Of a stretch of 64,000 nucleotides of DNA, positions 51,658 to 61,176 are shown in pieces (the stretch's first letter is position 1; each line of letters starts with the position of its first letter). The notes under the pieces are model-generated. The model worked only from the letters and a program-made list of their open reading frames with translations. It did not search any database and was not told the origin of the DNA. Source of the DNA: Microthrixaceae bacterium (GTDB lineage Bacteria > Actinomycetota > Acidimicrobiia > Acidimicrobiales > Microtrichaceae); NCBI GenBank assembly GCA_023957975.1, contig JAMLGM010000011.1, forward strand, positions 38,694 through 102,693, given 5' to 3'. Both the position numbers and the translations under genes were made by a program.

Positions 51658-53673
51658 ATGTCGCACCGGCGCTTTCGCTACTCGCCCTGGGACGGAACCC
51701 AAAGCGGTTTCGAACTTGACGCGCTCGACGTCATGGGGCAACTCACCGACGACCTGCTCTATCACGGTGACGTGAACGCGGGGCTGCGTCGCCTGCTGCA
51801 GGAGGGATTCGAAGACCGCAACGGCGACCACGTTCAGGGCCTGCGTGAGATGATGGAGCGCCTCCGGGAGGCCCGGCGCGAACGGCTCGAGAACAACAGC
51901 CTGGGCGGCGTGTTCGACGACATCGCCCGCGAGCTGCGCGAACTCGTCGACGACGAGCGTTCCAGCCTCGATCATCTCGCTCAGGAGGCGGCCGCATCCG
52001 GCGATGAACGGCGCGAGGCGCTCACGAACAACGACGTCGCCGAACGCAACATGCGCCTCGAAATGCTGCCGAACGACCTCGCCGGGCAGGTGAAGGACCT
52101 GCAGAACTACGACTTCACCTCCGAGTCCGCGCAGAACCGCTTCGACGAACTCGTCGATCGCCTGCGCGAGCAGCTCATGCAACAGACGCTCGATCAGATG
52201 TCCTCCGCCGTGCAGGACATGACCCCCGAGGACATGGCGCGCCTCAAGGACATGATGGCGGAGCTCAACAACATGCTCGCCCAGCGTGCGGCCGGCGAGG
52301 AGCCCGACTTCGACTCCTTCATGGAGCGCTACGGCGACTTCTTCCCGGAGAATCCGAGCACCCTCGACGAGTTGCTGGAGGTGATGGCCCAGCGCATGGC
52401 GGCGATGCAGGCGATGCTCAACTCGATGACCCCCGAGCAGCGCCAGCAGCTCATGGACCTGTCGAATCAGCTGCTCGAAGACATGGACCTGCGCTGGCAG
52501 ATGGACCAGCTCTCGTCGAACCTGCAGCAGCTGTTCCCCGACGCCGGGTGGGGGCGCAGCTACGACTTCGACGGTGTCGACCCGCTCGATTTCCCCTCCG
52601 CGATGCAGATGATGAGCGACCTCGGCGATCTCGATCAGCTCGAGAACCTGCTCGGTCAGGCGATGTCGCCGGCCTCCCTCGGCGAGGTGGATCTCGACCG
52701 GGCCCGCGAGCTGCTCGGACACGACACCGCCGAGTCGATGCGCAAGATGAGCGAACTGTCCAAGATGCTCGCCGACTCGGGCATGGTGGACACCGTCGAC
52801 GGACGCCTCGAGCTCACCCCCGAGGGCCTGCGACGCCTCGGCCGCAATGCGCTCGACGAGCTGTTTTCCAAACTCGGCGAGCACCTTGCGGGGGAGCACC
52901 AGATCCGGCGAACCGGCATTGGCCACGAGCGGACCTACGACACCAAGGCCTACGAATGGGGCGACCCGTTCAACCTGCACATCAACTCCACGATCGAAAA
53001 TGCGGTGCGCCGCCGGGCATCCCAAGGGCTGATGGGCGGCCGGGTGCAGCTCACCCCCGACGACTTCGAGATCGAACAGACAGAACAGAGCGTCCGCACC
53101 GCCACCGTGTTGATGTTGGACCTGTCGATGTCGATGCCGATGCGCGGCAACTTCCTGCCGGCCAAGAAGGTGGCGATGGCGCTGCATGCGCTCATCTCCA
53201 TGCAGTTTCCCCGCGACTTTCTCGGCCTCGTCAGCTTCAGTCGGCTCGCCCACGTCTTCCCGGCAAAGGACCTCCCGTCGGTCACCTGGGATTACGACTA
53301 CGGCACCAACATGCAACACGGTTTGGCCCTGGCCAGACAGTTGTTGGCACGAGAACACGGCACCAAACAGATCATCATGATCACCGACGGCGAACCGACC
53401 GCCCATATCGATTCGTACGGGCGTTCGATCTTCGATTATCCACCGACCCGCGATTGCATCGATGCGACCCTGCTCGAGGTGTCGAGATGCACCCGTGAAC
53501 ACATCACGATCAATACCTTCATGATCGATGCGGACTCCGGATTGCAGCATTTCGTCGACCGGATGACCGAACTCAACCGGGGCCGCGCGTTCTTCACAAC
53601 CCCCGAGAATCTGGGCGACTTCGTGCTTCACGACTTCCTCGATCAGCGCCGCCGCCTGTTGAACCGTCGCTGA
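51658..53673 (+). CDS. Large von Willebrand factor A-domain protein
   Basis: A 671-residue protein. A long helical region (RMMER..., many Met/Asp/Glu/Gln) spans ~70-400. A VWA domain follows with MIDAS motif VLMLDLSMSMPMRG, FLGLVSFSRLAH and IIMITDGEPTAHI. It resembles the VWA partner of MoxR ATPases; its ATPase is encoded at 47538, so the pair is interrupted by an ABC pair. ATG 51658 is taken; the ribosome site is poor. Cytosolic by sequence. Confidence 0.85.
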   Translation: MSHRRFRYSPWDGTQSGFELDALDVMGQLTDDLLYHGDVNAGLRRLLQEGFEDRNGDHVQGLREMMERLREARRERLENNSLGGVFDDIARELRELVDDERSSLDHLAQEAAASGDERREALTNNDVAERNMRLEMLPNDLAGQVKDLQNYDFTSESAQNRFDELVDRLREQLMQQTLDQMSSAVQDMTPEDMARLKDMMAELNNMLAQRAAGEEPDFDSFMERYGDFFPENPSTLDELLEVMAQRMAAMQAMLNSMTPEQRQQLMDLSNQLLEDMDLRWQMDQLSSNLQQLFPDAGWGRSYDFDGVDPLDFPSAMQMMSDLGDLDQLENLLGQAMSPASLGEVDLDRARELLGHDTAESMRKMSELSKMLADSGMVDTVDGRLELTPEGLRRLGRNALDELFSKLGEHLAGEHQIRRTGIGHERTYDTKAYEWGDPFNLHINSTIENAVRRRASQGLMGGRVQLTPDDFEIEQTEQSVRTATVLMLDLSMSMPMRGNFLPAKKVAMALHALISMQFPRDFLGLVSFSRLAHVFPAKDLPSVTWDYDYGTNMQHGLALARQLLAREHGTKQIIMITDGEPTAHIDSYGRSIFDYPPTRDCIDATLLEVSRCTREHITINTFMIDADSGLQHFVDRMTELNRGRAFFTTPENLGDFVLHDFLDQRRRLLNRR

Positions 53674-53792
53674 GGGCGGCGGCGGATGAGGGGCGTGTGT
53701 GAACTTCTCGATGTCGGCCTTGCGATTCTTGACGACTCCGGTCAAGATGTTCCGGATAACAGGGATGTAATTACGTCACGGTGAGGACGGGA

Positions 53793-54089
53793 ATGGCACA
53801 AGCGAAGAACACGGATGAAGGCAACGGTTGGCAACTGGCGGCCAACTGCCTTGGTGTTGACCCCGACCTCTTCTTCCCCGAACGCGGCGCATCGACCAAG
53901 GAAGCCAAGGCCGTGTGCCAAGGTTGTGAAGTGCGCGACGACTGCCTCGAATACGCACTCGTCAACGGTGAGAAGTTCGGTATCTGGGGTGGGCTGAGCG
54001 AGCGGGAACGGCGCCGGATCCGGCGTCAGCGTGCGTTGGCCCGGGCGGCGGAGGCATCGGCCGAAACCACCCGCACGGCAACCGCCTAG
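53793..54089 (+). CDS. WhiB-family iron-sulfur transcription factor
   Basis: A 98-residue protein. Four Cys in the WhiB layout: AANCLG, then CQGCEVRDDC, with DLFFPERG between, and the beta-turn GIWGGLSERERRRIRRQR with DNA-binding basics. It binds a [4Fe-4S] cluster and acts with sigma factor region 4 in known members. ATG 53793 is preferred to GTG 53781. It is one of two whiB genes in this 2-kb area. Confidence 0.92.
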   Translation: MAQAKNTDEGNGWQLAANCLGVDPDLFFPERGASTKEAKAVCQGCEVRDDCLEYALVNGEKFGIWGGLSERERRRIRRQRALARAAEASAETTRTATA

Positions 54090-54122
54090 CAGCACCGCCT
54101 GACCGCCCGTGTCGGCCGCGGT

Positions 54123-54743
54123 TCAACCGAGCGTCGCGTCAATCCATCTGGTCGGCGTGACGATCGCGTCCACGGCCACGTCGTGGGGTTGGCTGGCGAT
54201 GCCTGCCACCACCTGAAAATCGTGCACCGTGGCGACCAGGAGCGGCGACTCGCCGCTGCGCCCGGCGAAGGTGCGGTCGTACCAGCCGGCACCCATCCCA
54301 ACGCGATTTCCCCGAAGATCGACCGCGACCGCTGGCACCACGACCACGTCGAGTTCGCCGCCGTCGAGGGTGAGCGCAGCCGGAATATCGGGTTCGTCGA
54401 TGCCGTAACGATTGGTGCGCCACGGCGTATCCGGGCCGATCGAGGCGAACCGCAACCGACCGTCGCCGAGGACTGCGGCGGCCACCTCGGCCCCCCGGTT
54501 CCGCAGCGCTTCGATCGCCTGATCCAGGCGCACCTCGCCGTCGAAGGCCAGATACACGCCCACACGTCGGGCCTCGCTGACCCGCCGATCGCTCAGCAGT
54601 CGGACCGCGATCGCCTCCGCAGCGGAACGCTGCTCGGCGTCATCGAGTTCGCGGCGACGTCGGCGCATCGTCATTCGAAGATGCGTTGCGGTCGGTTGCG
54701 CGTCGCGTTCGGAGTTCGGCGAATCGGGGCTGGGCCAGGCCAT
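54123..54743 (-). CDS. 5-formyltetrahydrofolate cyclo-ligase
   Basis: A 206-residue enzyme that makes 5,10-methenyl-THF from 5-formyl-THF with ATP, feeding the formyl pool used by purN/purH elsewhere in the window. N-terminal MRRRRRELDDAEQ region, VVVVPAVAVDLRGNRVGMGAGWYDRTF with the ATP/Mg-binding G-x-G-x-G-x-Y-D, and VDAIVTPTRW. Normal length. Start 54743. Confidence 0.92.
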   Translation of the reverse strand: MAWPSPDSPNSERDAQPTATHLRMTMRRRRRELDDAEQRSAAEAIAVRLLSDRRVSEARRVGVYLAFDGEVRLDQAIEALRNRGAEVAAAVLGDGRLRFASIGPDTPWRTNRYGIDEPDIPAALTLDGGELDVVVVPAVAVDLRGNRVGMGAGWYDRTFAGRSGESPLLVATVHDFQVVAGIASQPHDVAVDAIVTPTRWIDATLG

Positions 54744-54836
54744 GTGGAAGGTCTAACCCCTCATCGCCGCCAAGTCATAGTTCACACTCGAACGGGGCGA
54801 TGTCGCACGACGGAACTTCGGGGGTAGGGTGAGGGC

Positions 54837-55013
54837 ATGCCTCAGGGTTCCGAGTGGATTTTCATCATCATCGCCGTCGTCGTGTTGTTCGGCGGCTCCC
54901 AGATCCCCAAGCTTGCCCGCTCGCTCGGCGAAGCGAAGAAGGAGTTCAAGCAGGGCTTGGACGAGGGAGCCTCCGAGGAATCCGACGACAAGGCTGACAA
55001 GGCGTCGTCGTAA
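54837..55013 (+). CDS. tatA: TatA-like twin-arginine translocase subunit (58 aa)
   Basis: A short gene: ATG 54837, preceded by GGTGAGG. One N-terminal helix (SEWIFIIIAVVVLFGGSQIP) leads into the amphipathic KLARSLGEAKKEFKQGL, the TatA hallmark, and an acidic Ser/Glu/Asp tail. It would form the Tat pore with TatC, which is not in this window. TatA and TatE cannot be told apart here. Confidence 0.9.
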   Translation: MPQGSEWIFIIIAVVVLFGGSQIPKLARSLGEAKKEFKQGLDEGASEESDDKADKASS

Positions 55014-55137
55014 TCCAACGCCGTTCGCCGGCGTCCCGATTGCCGCACGGCCCCGTTTGCCGCACGGCATGGTCGGGACGCCGTTGTCGCGCCCGGAGGG
55101 CCCAGCGGAGCGCCCCGGTGAGTCAGCGGTGCCGGGC

Positions 55138-55410
55138 TCAGCCGATGGTGACCGGCTGAGCCTTGGCGGCCTGGGCGCGGGCCCGGATGATGCGGCGTCG
55201 TTCACGTTCGGAGCATCCGCCCCACACGCCGTGATCGATGCGTTCGGAGATGGCGTACTCCAGGCACTCGGCAATGACCGGGCATCCCTGGCATGCCTTT
55301 CGGGCGATTTCGACGCCCACTCCATCGGACGGGAAGAACATCGCCGGGTCGCGATGCGAACAGTTGCCTTGGCTCATCCAGCTGGTATCGGAATAGTCGG
55401 TGCCGTACAT
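55138..55410 (-). CDS. WhiB-family iron-sulfur transcription factor
   Basis: A 90-residue protein from ATG 55410, preceded by AGGAGG. Cys pattern: QGNCSHRD, CQGCPVIAEC, with DPAMFFPSDG between. DNA-binding end HGVWGGCSERERRRIIR. It differs from the first WhiB in carrying an extra Cys in GGCSE. Close to WhiB1/WhiB2-like proteins by layout. It diverges from htrA over ~200 bp that hold an 18-bp palindrome. Confidence 0.92.
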   Translation of the reverse strand: MYGTDYSDTSWMSQGNCSHRDPAMFFPSDGVGVEIARKACQGCPVIAECLEYAISERIDHGVWGGCSERERRRIIRARAQAAKAQPVTIG

Positions 55411-55495
55411 GTAGCCTCCTTCTGCTTCGGCCTGGGGCCGGGGCAGATTGCGTGTCTCCAGCATGGAGGGTTGCCGAGCGCGATCGGCCGGTAGC

Positions 55496-55513
55496 TCTGA
55501 GATGCATCTCAGA
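55496..55513. promoter_or_regulatory. 18-bp palindrome between whiB and htrA-like genes
   Basis: TCTGAGATGCATCTCAGA is perfectly symmetric. It is 86 bp upstream of the whiB start and 98 bp upstream of the protease start, a good place for a dimeric repressor or activator. The regulator is unknown. Confidence 0.45.
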
Positions 55514-55610
55514 ATGGCGGGGTTCGCTGAGCGTCGTCACAGTGCGCAGCGGTTCTCGTCCGCCACCGCGGTGTGGGTCGGGCAAACTGGAGCGTCCAAG
55601 GAGGAGCCAG

Positions 55611-57149
55611 GTGACGTCCGAGCACAACCCTTCCCCACTCGATCCTGCCAACGTCGATGCTGCCTCGCCCGTGGGCGTGCCGTCGGTAGCGGTGCCGTCG
55701 GTAGCGGTGCCGTCGGTGGCCGTGCCGTCGGTAGCCGTGCCACAGCCAGCCGTCGCCGCGCCGCAGCCGTACGCATCGCAGCCGGCCACGCCTCCAGCCA
55801 GCGGGCCACCGCCAGCCGCTCCACTGGGTGCAGAATCACCGCGGTATGCGCCACCCGGCGTTCACCCACCGGGGTCTCCGACGCCCACGCCCGCGCCGAC
55901 GCACGATCGCGACAAACGATCCGCGTTCGATGGAGCGCCGCCGCTGTATCTCACCGGAACCAACGGACCGGCGGCCCCCCTGCATGTGTCGCCACGGCCG
56001 ATGCCGTCGGCACCAGAAACCAGGCCGGGCAAGGGTCGCAACTGGTGGGGTGCGCTCGTGCTCGGTGCGCTGATCGGAGCGATCGTGGCATCGATCGTGT
56101 CCGGAGCGATCTACACGGCGTCGGTGCGCACCTCCGACTCGGCGACGTCGGGGTCCACGTCGAACCCGGGCGGCAACACGTCGCTGGATCGCGCCCCGAC
56201 CCCGACCATCGTCGGCGAGCCGCTCGACATCGGGAGCATTCTCGACAAGGCGCGGCCGTCGATCGTGTCGATTCGGATCGAGTCCTCGAGCGTCGAGGCC
56301 AGCGGATCGGGTATCGTCATCGACGATGCCGGAACCGTGTTGACCAATGCGCACGTGATCTCCGGAACCGACGGGTTGTCGAGCGCGATCACCGTGCAGT
56401 TCCACGACGGGGCGTCGGTGCCGGCCCAGCTCGTGGGCAGTTTCCCCGATCAGGACGTCGCCATCGTCCGCACGGTCGAACCCCATCAGTCGACGCCGGC
56501 GGAACTCGGATCGTCCGAGGCGCTGACGGTGGGTGAGGACGTCATCGCCATCGGTAACGCGTTGAACCTCGGCGCGCAGCCGAGCGTGACGCGCGGCATC
56601 GTTTCGGCACTCAACCGCACGCTGGCCGCCGAAAACGTCGTCCTTGAGAACCTCATCCAAACCGACGCGGCCATCAACCCCGGAAACTCGGGCGGCGCGC
56701 TCGTGAACAGCTACGGTCAGGTCGTCGGGGTGAACACGGCGATCATCAACAACTCTCAGAGCCTGGGCTTCGCGTTGTCGATCGATTCGGTGAAGCCGTT
56801 GATCGAGGAAATCCTCGCCGGGCGCGGCGATGTCGACGGCGACAGCCCGTTTCTCGGCGTCACGACTCTCGATGTCCAGAGCCAGCAGTCAGACGTGTTG
56901 GCTCGTTACGGCGTGGTCACCGACCATGGCGCGTTCGTGACGTCGGTAACCGCGGGAACTGCGGCCGCGAACGCCGGGATGCAACCCGGTGACGTCATCG
57001 TCAGGGTCGACGGTCAACAGGTCGAGTCCAACATCGACGTCGGGACGATCATTCGTGGATTCGACGCCGGGGACTCGGTCGAGATCGTCGTGGAGCGTCG
57101 AGGCCGGGAGATGACCCTCAACGCGACACTGGGCCGCCGCGGCGGGTGA
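55611..57149 (+). CDS. HtrA/DegP-type membrane-anchored serine protease
   Basis: A 512-residue protein. The cytosolic N-terminal ~140 residues are Pro/Ala-rich with SVAVP repeats. One membrane helix (WGALVLGALIGAIVASIVSGA) follows. The trypsin-like domain has His in LTNAHVI (~248), Asp in FPDQDVAIV (~282) and Ser in NPGNSGGALV (~360), and a PDZ domain ends the protein (AANAGMQPGDVIVRVDG). GTG 55611 is preceded by AAGGAGGAG. It degrades or refolds misfolded exported proteins. Confidence 0.93.
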   Translation: MTSEHNPSPLDPANVDAASPVGVPSVAVPSVAVPSVAVPSVAVPQPAVAAPQPYASQPATPPASGPPPAAPLGAESPRYAPPGVHPPGSPTPTPAPTHDRDKRSAFDGAPPLYLTGTNGPAAPLHVSPRPMPSAPETRPGKGRNWWGALVLGALIGAIVASIVSGAIYTASVRTSDSATSGSTSNPGGNTSLDRAPTPTIVGEPLDIGSILDKARPSIVSIRIESSSVEASGSGIVIDDAGTVLTNAHVISGTDGLSSAITVQFHDGASVPAQLVGSFPDQDVAIVRTVEPHQSTPAELGSSEALTVGEDVIAIGNALNLGAQPSVTRGIVSALNRTLAAENVVLENLIQTDAAINPGNSGGALVNSYGQVVGVNTAIINNSQSLGFALSIDSVKPLIEEILAGRGDVDGDSPFLGVTTLDVQSQQSDVLARYGVVTDHGAFVTSVTAGTAAANAGMQPGDVIVRVDGQQVESNIDVGTIIRGFDAGDSVEIVVERRGREMTLNATLGRRGG

Positions 57150-57215
57150 TCGACAGTCGGTAAGCTGTGGGCGCCCGCGGCAGTCCGCTGGCGCCCGTCG
57201 AACCAGGAGACACCG

Positions 57216-57542
57216 ATGTCTGACTACGCACCAGAGTCCACCGAGCCGCCGACGGCGGCAGTGACCGTGGTGTATCTGGGTCCGGTCGCACCCCATTGGG
57301 ACGTGCGATCAGACTTCGGCGACCGCGCCGTGGTGGACGAGTTCTTCCGTCGGCTGAACGCCCGGCTGATGCTGGTGCCGCCACACGACCCGCAGTTTCG
57401 CCGCAACCGCGAGCGAGTCATCCGCGATGCGGAGCGCGAGAACATCCTGCTGACCTGGGATCCGCCGGAGCTCGGCGAGCCGTTCCCACCCCGCGACCGC
57501 GACCGTGACGACCGCGATCGCGACCGCCGACGTCGCGACTGA
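57216..57542 (+). CDS. Hypothetical small protein with Arg/Asp-rich tail (108 aa)
   Basis: ATG 57216, with CCAGGAGAC upstream. VVYLGPVAPHWDVRSDFGD and VDEFFRRLNARLMLVPPHDP look folded. The last ~20 residues are alternating Arg/Asp. No family recognised. Set between htrA and the NUDIX gene; TAAGCT at about 57162 may be a -10. Confidence 0.6.
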   Translation: MSDYAPESTEPPTAAVTVVYLGPVAPHWDVRSDFGDRAVVDEFFRRLNARLMLVPPHDPQFRRNRERVIRDAERENILLTWDPPELGEPFPPRDRDRDDRDRDRRRRD

Positions 57543-57548
57543 AACCCG

Positions 57549-57965
57549 CTACGCCCGGTCCTTTGGCGGGCGACGGCGCGCGTCGGCGATGAGTTGGCGG
57601 TCCACCTCGTAGGTGAGCAGCGCCAGGTCGTCGTCGAGCCACACCAACTCGGTGGCCTCGTCGTTGGCTCGGAACTCACCGTCGAGCACCGACATCAGGA
57701 AGTACCTGACCCGTTTGTCGCGCCCCTTGCCGTCGACATAGCGCACCTCCGGTCCCGTCGAGTCGATGCGGCAGCGCAGCCCGGTCTCTTCGAAAACCTC
57801 GCGGAGTGCGCCCGCCTCGGCGTCCTCGCCGGGATCGAGATGCCCTTTGGGCAACGACCAGTCGTTTCGGTGTGGTCGGTAGATCGCGGCGACACGGCCG
57901 GCGTCGTCGATGATGACACCGCCCGCAGCCTCCAACACCCCATCGGGTCCGTATTGCTTGGCCAT
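57549..57965 (-). CDS. NUDIX hydrolase (MutT-like)
   Basis: A 138-residue cytosolic enzyme. Nudix box G-HLDPGEDAEAGALREVFEETGL agrees with GX5EX7REUXEEXGU. Preceded by AAGGVIIDDAGRVAAIYRP. It lies 15 bp after ppk1 on the same strand, the arrangement of mutT1 and ppk1 in mycobacteria, so diadenosine-polyphosphate or 8-oxo-dGTP related hydrolysis is a reasonable guess. ATG 57965. Confidence 0.9.
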   Translation of the reverse strand: MAKQYGPDGVLEAAGGVIIDDAGRVAAIYRPHRNDWSLPKGHLDPGEDAEAGALREVFEETGLRCRIDSTGPEVRYVDGKGRDKRVRYFLMSVLDGEFRANDEATELVWLDDDLALLTYEVDRQLIADARRRPPKDRA

Positions 57966-57979
57966 AACGCCCAGCGACG

Positions 57980-60049
57980 TTATCGAGCTTGACTGACCCA
58001 CGTTCTCGAAAGCTCGGTCAGTTGCACGTGGGCATCGACGCCGACGCTCGTGGGGACCTTCGCCCAGGTGTCGTCGCGCAGCTCCCAGGCCAGCATGTCG
58101 TCGGCCAGCTCGATGTCGAGCACCGAGTCGATACGGTCGACCAACGCCGGGTTCGTGACGCCGATCAGCGCCTCGACCCGTCCGTCCAGGTTGCGGGGCA
58201 TCAGGTCGGCCGAACCGAGATACAGCGCCGCCTCGCCGGGGCCGGTGCCGTTCGCGAAGCGGTAGATCCGCGAGTGCTCGAGGAACCGGCCCACGATGCT
58301 TCGCACCCGGATGTTGTCCGACATCCCCGGCACCTGAGGGCGCAGGCAGCAGATGCCACGCACGATCAGGTCGATCTGGACCCCATCGGCCGAGGCTGCG
58401 TACAACTCGTCGATCATCTCGGGGTCGACGAGGCTGTTCATCTTCATGACGATGCGCCCCGCTCCGGCCTCGGTGGTGCCGATCGGTGCCGGGCGCTCGT
58501 TGCGAATGAGCGACACGATTCGACTGCGCAGTTCGTCGGGAGCCACGAGCAGGCGCCGGTAGTCGACCGAACGGCTGTATCCGGTCAGGTAGTTGAACAG
58601 GTTCTGCACGTCGTCGGCGACGTCGTGGGACGCGGTGAACAACCCGAAATCCTCGTAAATCCTGGCGGTTCGGGAGTTGTAGTTGCCGGTGCCGACATGG
58701 CAGTAGACCCGCACCCGGTCGGGTTCGTCGCGGGCGACCATCGTGATCTTGGTGTGAGTCTTGAGCCCGACGAGCCCATACACGACATGCACCCCGGCGC
58801 GTTCGAGGCGACGCGCCCAGGCGATGTTGTTCTCCTCGTCGAAACGGGCCTTCAACTCGACCAGGGCCACCACCTGCTTGCCCGCCTCGGCGGCGCGGAC
58901 GAGCGACGCGACGATCGCCGAGTCGCCGGAGGTGCGATACAGGGTCACCTTGATGGCCAGCACCTGACGGTCGATGGCCGCCTGGCGGATGAACTCCTCG
59001 ACCGAACTCGAGAAGTTCTCGTAGGGGTGGTGCACCAACACGTCGCCACGGCGCAAGATGGCGAACACGTCGTTGTCGAGGCCCGGGCTGCCCGCCAGAG
59101 CACGCGAATCGACGGTCGGGACGTGGGGGAATTTCAGTTCCGGTCGATCGAGCCCGGCCACCACCCAGAGCCCCGACAGATCGAGCGGCACGGCGTGGCG
59201 ATGCACGTCGCTCACCTCGAGCTCGCGCTGCAGCAACGACACCATCTCATCCGACATCGAGGTGGGAACCTCGAGTCGAACCGCGTCGCCGAAACGCCGG
59301 CGACGGATCTCCATCTCGACGAGCTCCAACAGATCGTCCGCGTCCTCTTCGGACAGGTCGAGGTCGGCGTTTCGGGTCACCCGGAAGGTCTGGTACTCCT
59401 CGATCTTCATGCCGATGAACAGGCGGTCGAGGTGGGCGGAAACGAGCTCCTCGATCGGCAACAGCCGGTTCTCGTCGAGCGTGGGGATGTAGCGGGGCAG
59501 CGCTGGCGGGATCTTGAGGCGGGCGAATCGCTCCTCGGAGTCGTCGGGGTCGACGACGCGCAGGGCCAGGTTGAGCGACAGGTTGGAGATCTCGGGAAAG
59601 GGGTGGGCCGGATCGACCGCGAGGGGGGTGAGGATCGGAAGAATTCGGTCGTCGAACACCTGGCGCAGATGGCGGCGGTTGTCGACGTCGAGCTGATCCC
59701 ACGTGCAAAAGCTGATGCCCTCGGCGTTCAGCGCGGGCAGCAATCCGTGGACGAAGACCTCGTCGGCGCGGGCGACGAGTTCCTCGACCCGATCGGAGAT
59801 CTCGGCGAGCTGCTGGGCGGGGGTCATCCCGTCGGGGGTCGGCTCGACGATGCCGGCTTCGACCTGGTCGAGCAGGCCGGCGACACGCACCTGGTAGAAC
59901 TCGTCGAGGTTCTGGCCGAAGATGGCGAGAAACTTTGCCCGTTCAAGCACCGGAACCGCGGGGTCGGTGGCCAGCGCCAGCACCCGGGCATCGAAGTCGA
60001 GCCAGCTGAGTTCCCGGTTGTTGAAACGCGTCGTCGTCACCGCACCCAC
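57980..60049 (-). CDS. ppk1: Polyphosphate kinase 1
   Basis: A 689-residue enzyme that polymerises ATP gamma-phosphate into polyphosphate, reversibly. [16 protein letters not shown] (N-domain), [28 protein letters not shown], and the catalytic His in GLKTHTKI (~431) with a second in [10 protein letters not shown] (~592). Full-length with all four domains. GTG at 60049. It is divergent from pstB over a ~230-bp region with a PHO box, fitting phosphate control. Confidence 0.96.
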   Translation of the reverse strand: MGAVTTTRFNNRELSWLDFDARVLALATDPAVPVLERAKFLAIFGQNLDEFYQVRVAGLLDQVEAGIVEPTPDGMTPAQQLAEISDRVEELVARADEVFVHGLLPALNAEGISFCTWDQLDVDNRRHLRQVFDDRILPILTPLAVDPAHPFPEISNLSLNLALRVVDPDDSEERFARLKIPPALPRYIPTLDENRLLPIEELVSAHLDRLFIGMKIEEYQTFRVTRNADLDLSEEDADDLLELVEMEIRRRRFGDAVRLEVPTSMSDEMVSLLQRELEVSDVHRHAVPLDLSGLWVVAGLDRPELKFPHVPTVDSRALAGSPGLDNDVFAILRRGDVLVHHPYENFSSSVEEFIRQAAIDRQVLAIKVTLYRTSGDSAIVASLVRAAEAGKQVVALVELKARFDEENNIAWARRLERAGVHVVYGLVGLKTHTKITMVARDEPDRVRVYCHVGTGNYNSRTARIYEDFGLFTASHDVADDVQNLFNYLTGYSRSVDYRRLLVAPDELRSRIVSLIRNERPAPIGTTEAGAGRIVMKMNSLVDPEMIDELYAASADGVQIDLIVRGICCLRPQVPGMSDNIRVRSIVGRFLEHSRIYRFANGTGPGEAALYLGSADLMPRNLDGRVEALIGVTNPALVDRIDSVLDIELADDMLAWELRDDTWAKVPTSVGVDAHVQLTELSRTWVSQAR

Positions 60050-60112
60050 GGTACCGACGCGCCGCCTCGATGCCTACGGCGCGAGGTCCCGAAGTTGCAG
60101 ATTTTGTGGACC

Positions 60113-60134
60113 GTTCACCTGCTGTTCACCTCCG
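60113..60134 (+). promoter_or_regulatory. PHO box upstream of pstB
   Basis: GTTCACCTGCT and GTTCACCTCCG are 11-bp direct repeats, as in the streptomycete PhoP box (G[G/T]TCAYYYR[G/C]G). They occupy the -35 position of a promoter whose -10 may be TACACAT at 60147-60153. The response regulator of the downstream operon (63175) is the obvious candidate to bind it. Confidence 0.7.
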
Positions 60135-60280
60135 GGGCGGCGAAGGTACACATAGCGGCCGTAACGTACCCATCGTCCCACCGGACACCGGCTGCGGCCG
60201 AGCCCGCCACGGTGTGCCGGATGAGTGTGCCCGGATGGGTGTGCCAGATGAGTTTGACCCCCGACCAAGGACCGAGTCTG

Positions 60281-61174
60281 ATGACGATGAACGACAATGG
60301 CGGCGCCACGGTGCGAACCGCACGCGGCGCCGTTCGCAGCGGCCCGGTGGAAACGCCTGCCGGGGCTGAGGAGATTCCCGACATCGTGACCGAAGCCGTC
60401 TTCGAAACCAAAAACCTGTCCGTGTTGTACTCCGGGTTCCGTGCGGTGCGCGACGTCAACATGACGATTCGCCGCGGCGAGATCACCGCCTTCATCGGCT
60501 CGTCGGGGTGCGGCAAGTCGACGGTGCTGCGGTGCCTCAACCGGATGAACGATCTCGTCGAGGGTGCGAGCGTCGAAGGGCAGGTGCTGTACCGGGGAGT
60601 CGATCTTTACGACCCCGAGGTCAGCCCGGTCGAGGTGCGACGCCGTATCGGCATGGTGTTCCAGAAGCCCAACCCGTTCCCGAAGTCGATCTGGGACAAC
60701 ATCGCCTACGGCCCCCGGATCGCCGGGGTCAAAAAGAAGCAGGACCTCGACGATGTCGTCGAGAAGTCGCTGCGTCGGGCGGCGTTGTGGGACGAGGTCA
60801 AGGACCGCCTGAACACCTCGGCGATGGGCATGTCGGGCGGGCAACAGCAGCGCTTGTGCATCGCCCGGGCGATCGCTTCGGAGCCCGAGGTGCTGCTGAT
60901 GGACGAGCCGTGTTCGGCGCTCGACCCGATCGCCACCAACCGCGTCGAGGATCTCATGCGCGAATTGCGCGACGATTACACCATCGTGATCGTGACCCAC
61001 AACATGCAACAGGCTGCCCGTGTGTCCGACACGACCGCGTTCTTCGGGGTTGAGGTGAGCGCCGAAGGCGACCGCCGTACCGGACTTCTCGTCGAGTTCG
61101 ACGAGACCGAACGGATCTTTTCCAGCCCGGCCGACGAACGAACCGAGAACTACATCACCGGCCGAGTGGGGTGA
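60281..61174 (+). CDS. pstB: Phosphate ABC transporter ATPase PstB
   Basis: A 297-residue ATPase. Walker [22 protein letters not shown]-loop [13 protein letters not shown], signature [14 protein letters not shown] and Walker [14 protein letters not shown] are the PstB hallmarks. The N-terminal ~35 residues are extra. ATG 60281 follows AAGGA. The usual pstSCA genes are missing from this operon; they must lie elsewhere. The gene's GTGA stop region overlaps the possible phoU start. Confidence 0.93.
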   Translation: MTMNDNGGATVRTARGAVRSGPVETPAGAEEIPDIVTEAVFETKNLSVLYSGFRAVRDVNMTIRRGEITAFIGSSGCGKSTVLRCLNRMNDLVEGASVEGQVLYRGVDLYDPEVSPVEVRRRIGMVFQKPNPFPKSIWDNIAYGPRIAGVKKKQDLDDVVEKSLRRAALWDEVKDRLNTSAMGMSGGQQQRLCIARAIASEPEVLLMDEPCSALDPIATNRVEDLMRELRDDYTIVIVTHNMQQAARVSDTTAFFGVEVSAEGDRRTGLLVEFDETERIFSSPADERTENYITGRVG

Positions 61175-61176
61175 CC

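Noticed and set aside
60215..60260. GTGTGCC tandem units before pstB as a regulatory array
   Set aside because: Three imperfect ~14-bp units are visible, but with no symmetry or known motif. The PHO box explains the regulation better.
57989..60280. Long upstream extension of the pstB frame, antisense to ppk1
   Set aside because: The sequence before 60281 is the shadow of ppk1. The PHO box and ribosome site place the real start at 60281.
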